Assembly: GCA_029051525.1 (NCBI GenBank)
Contig: JAIDKG010000130.1
Span: 1-36,700, forward strand
DNA: 36,700 nucleotides
From: Muribaculaceae bacterium
GTDB lineage: Bacteria > Bacteroidota > Bacteroidia > Bacteroidales > Muribaculaceae
Direction: 5' to 3'
The position numbers were made by a program, and so were the translations under genes. Shown here piece after piece: positions 36,668 through 36,700 of this stretch (positions within the stretch are counted from its first letter, which is position 1; each line of letters starts with the position of its first letter). A model generated the notes under the pieces. The model made no database searches. It was not told the DNA's origin and was given only the letters and a program-made list of their open reading frames with translations.

Positions 36668-36700
36668 AAACGCAAGTGATTCTTTGAATTGCTTGCGTTT
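36668..36700 (+). terminator. terminator hairpin after the tRNA cluster (window end)
   Basis: AAACGCAAG ... CTTGCGTTT perfect 9-bp arms ending in TTT at the window edge. Confidence 0.75.

Overview
Chromosomal-looking window from a Bacteroidales genome. A Muribaculaceae-like source is inferred from gene content and from TAnnTTTG-type promoters, and was not tested. The left part carries a uracil-DNA-glycosylase-like protein, a DedA protein and rpe (+ strand). A long minus-strand block follows: mnmA, DUF151/BFN, argR, an ArgC-like protein, ssb, speA, truA and ligA, with doxX-like, DUF5106, SGNH hydrolase, BadF-type kinase, LRR protein, uvrA, a CHU_C/gliding-motility C-terminal-domain protein and an XRE regulator upstream. 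An ~860 bp AT-rich gap follows the XRE gene, then a GNAT protein and an iorA-iorB-aminotransferase-CoA-transferase cluster (minus). After a divergent promoter region comes a plus-strand module of TlpA-like, DUF6029, Omp28-like lipoprotein and DsbD, then a TPR protein and tRNA-Gly(GCC) x2 and tRNA-Leu(GAG). No CRISPR array, transposase or rRNA was seen. Best leads: (1) about 15 copies of the palindrome ATTTGCAAAT and variants, often paired 13-15 bp apart, upstream of the XRE gene, with same-orientation GTTYCAC motifs and a 17-bp direct repeat; (2) an envelope thiol/disulfide operon with conserved-looking Cys pairs in the TlpA, DUF6029, Omp28 and DsbD products; (3) an ArgC-like protein apparently lacking the catalytic Cys, in a row with argR and an SSB without an acidic tail; (4) an aryl-pyruvate oxidation cassette whose IorA lacks the C-terminal ferredoxin domain and which ends in a CoA-transferase.
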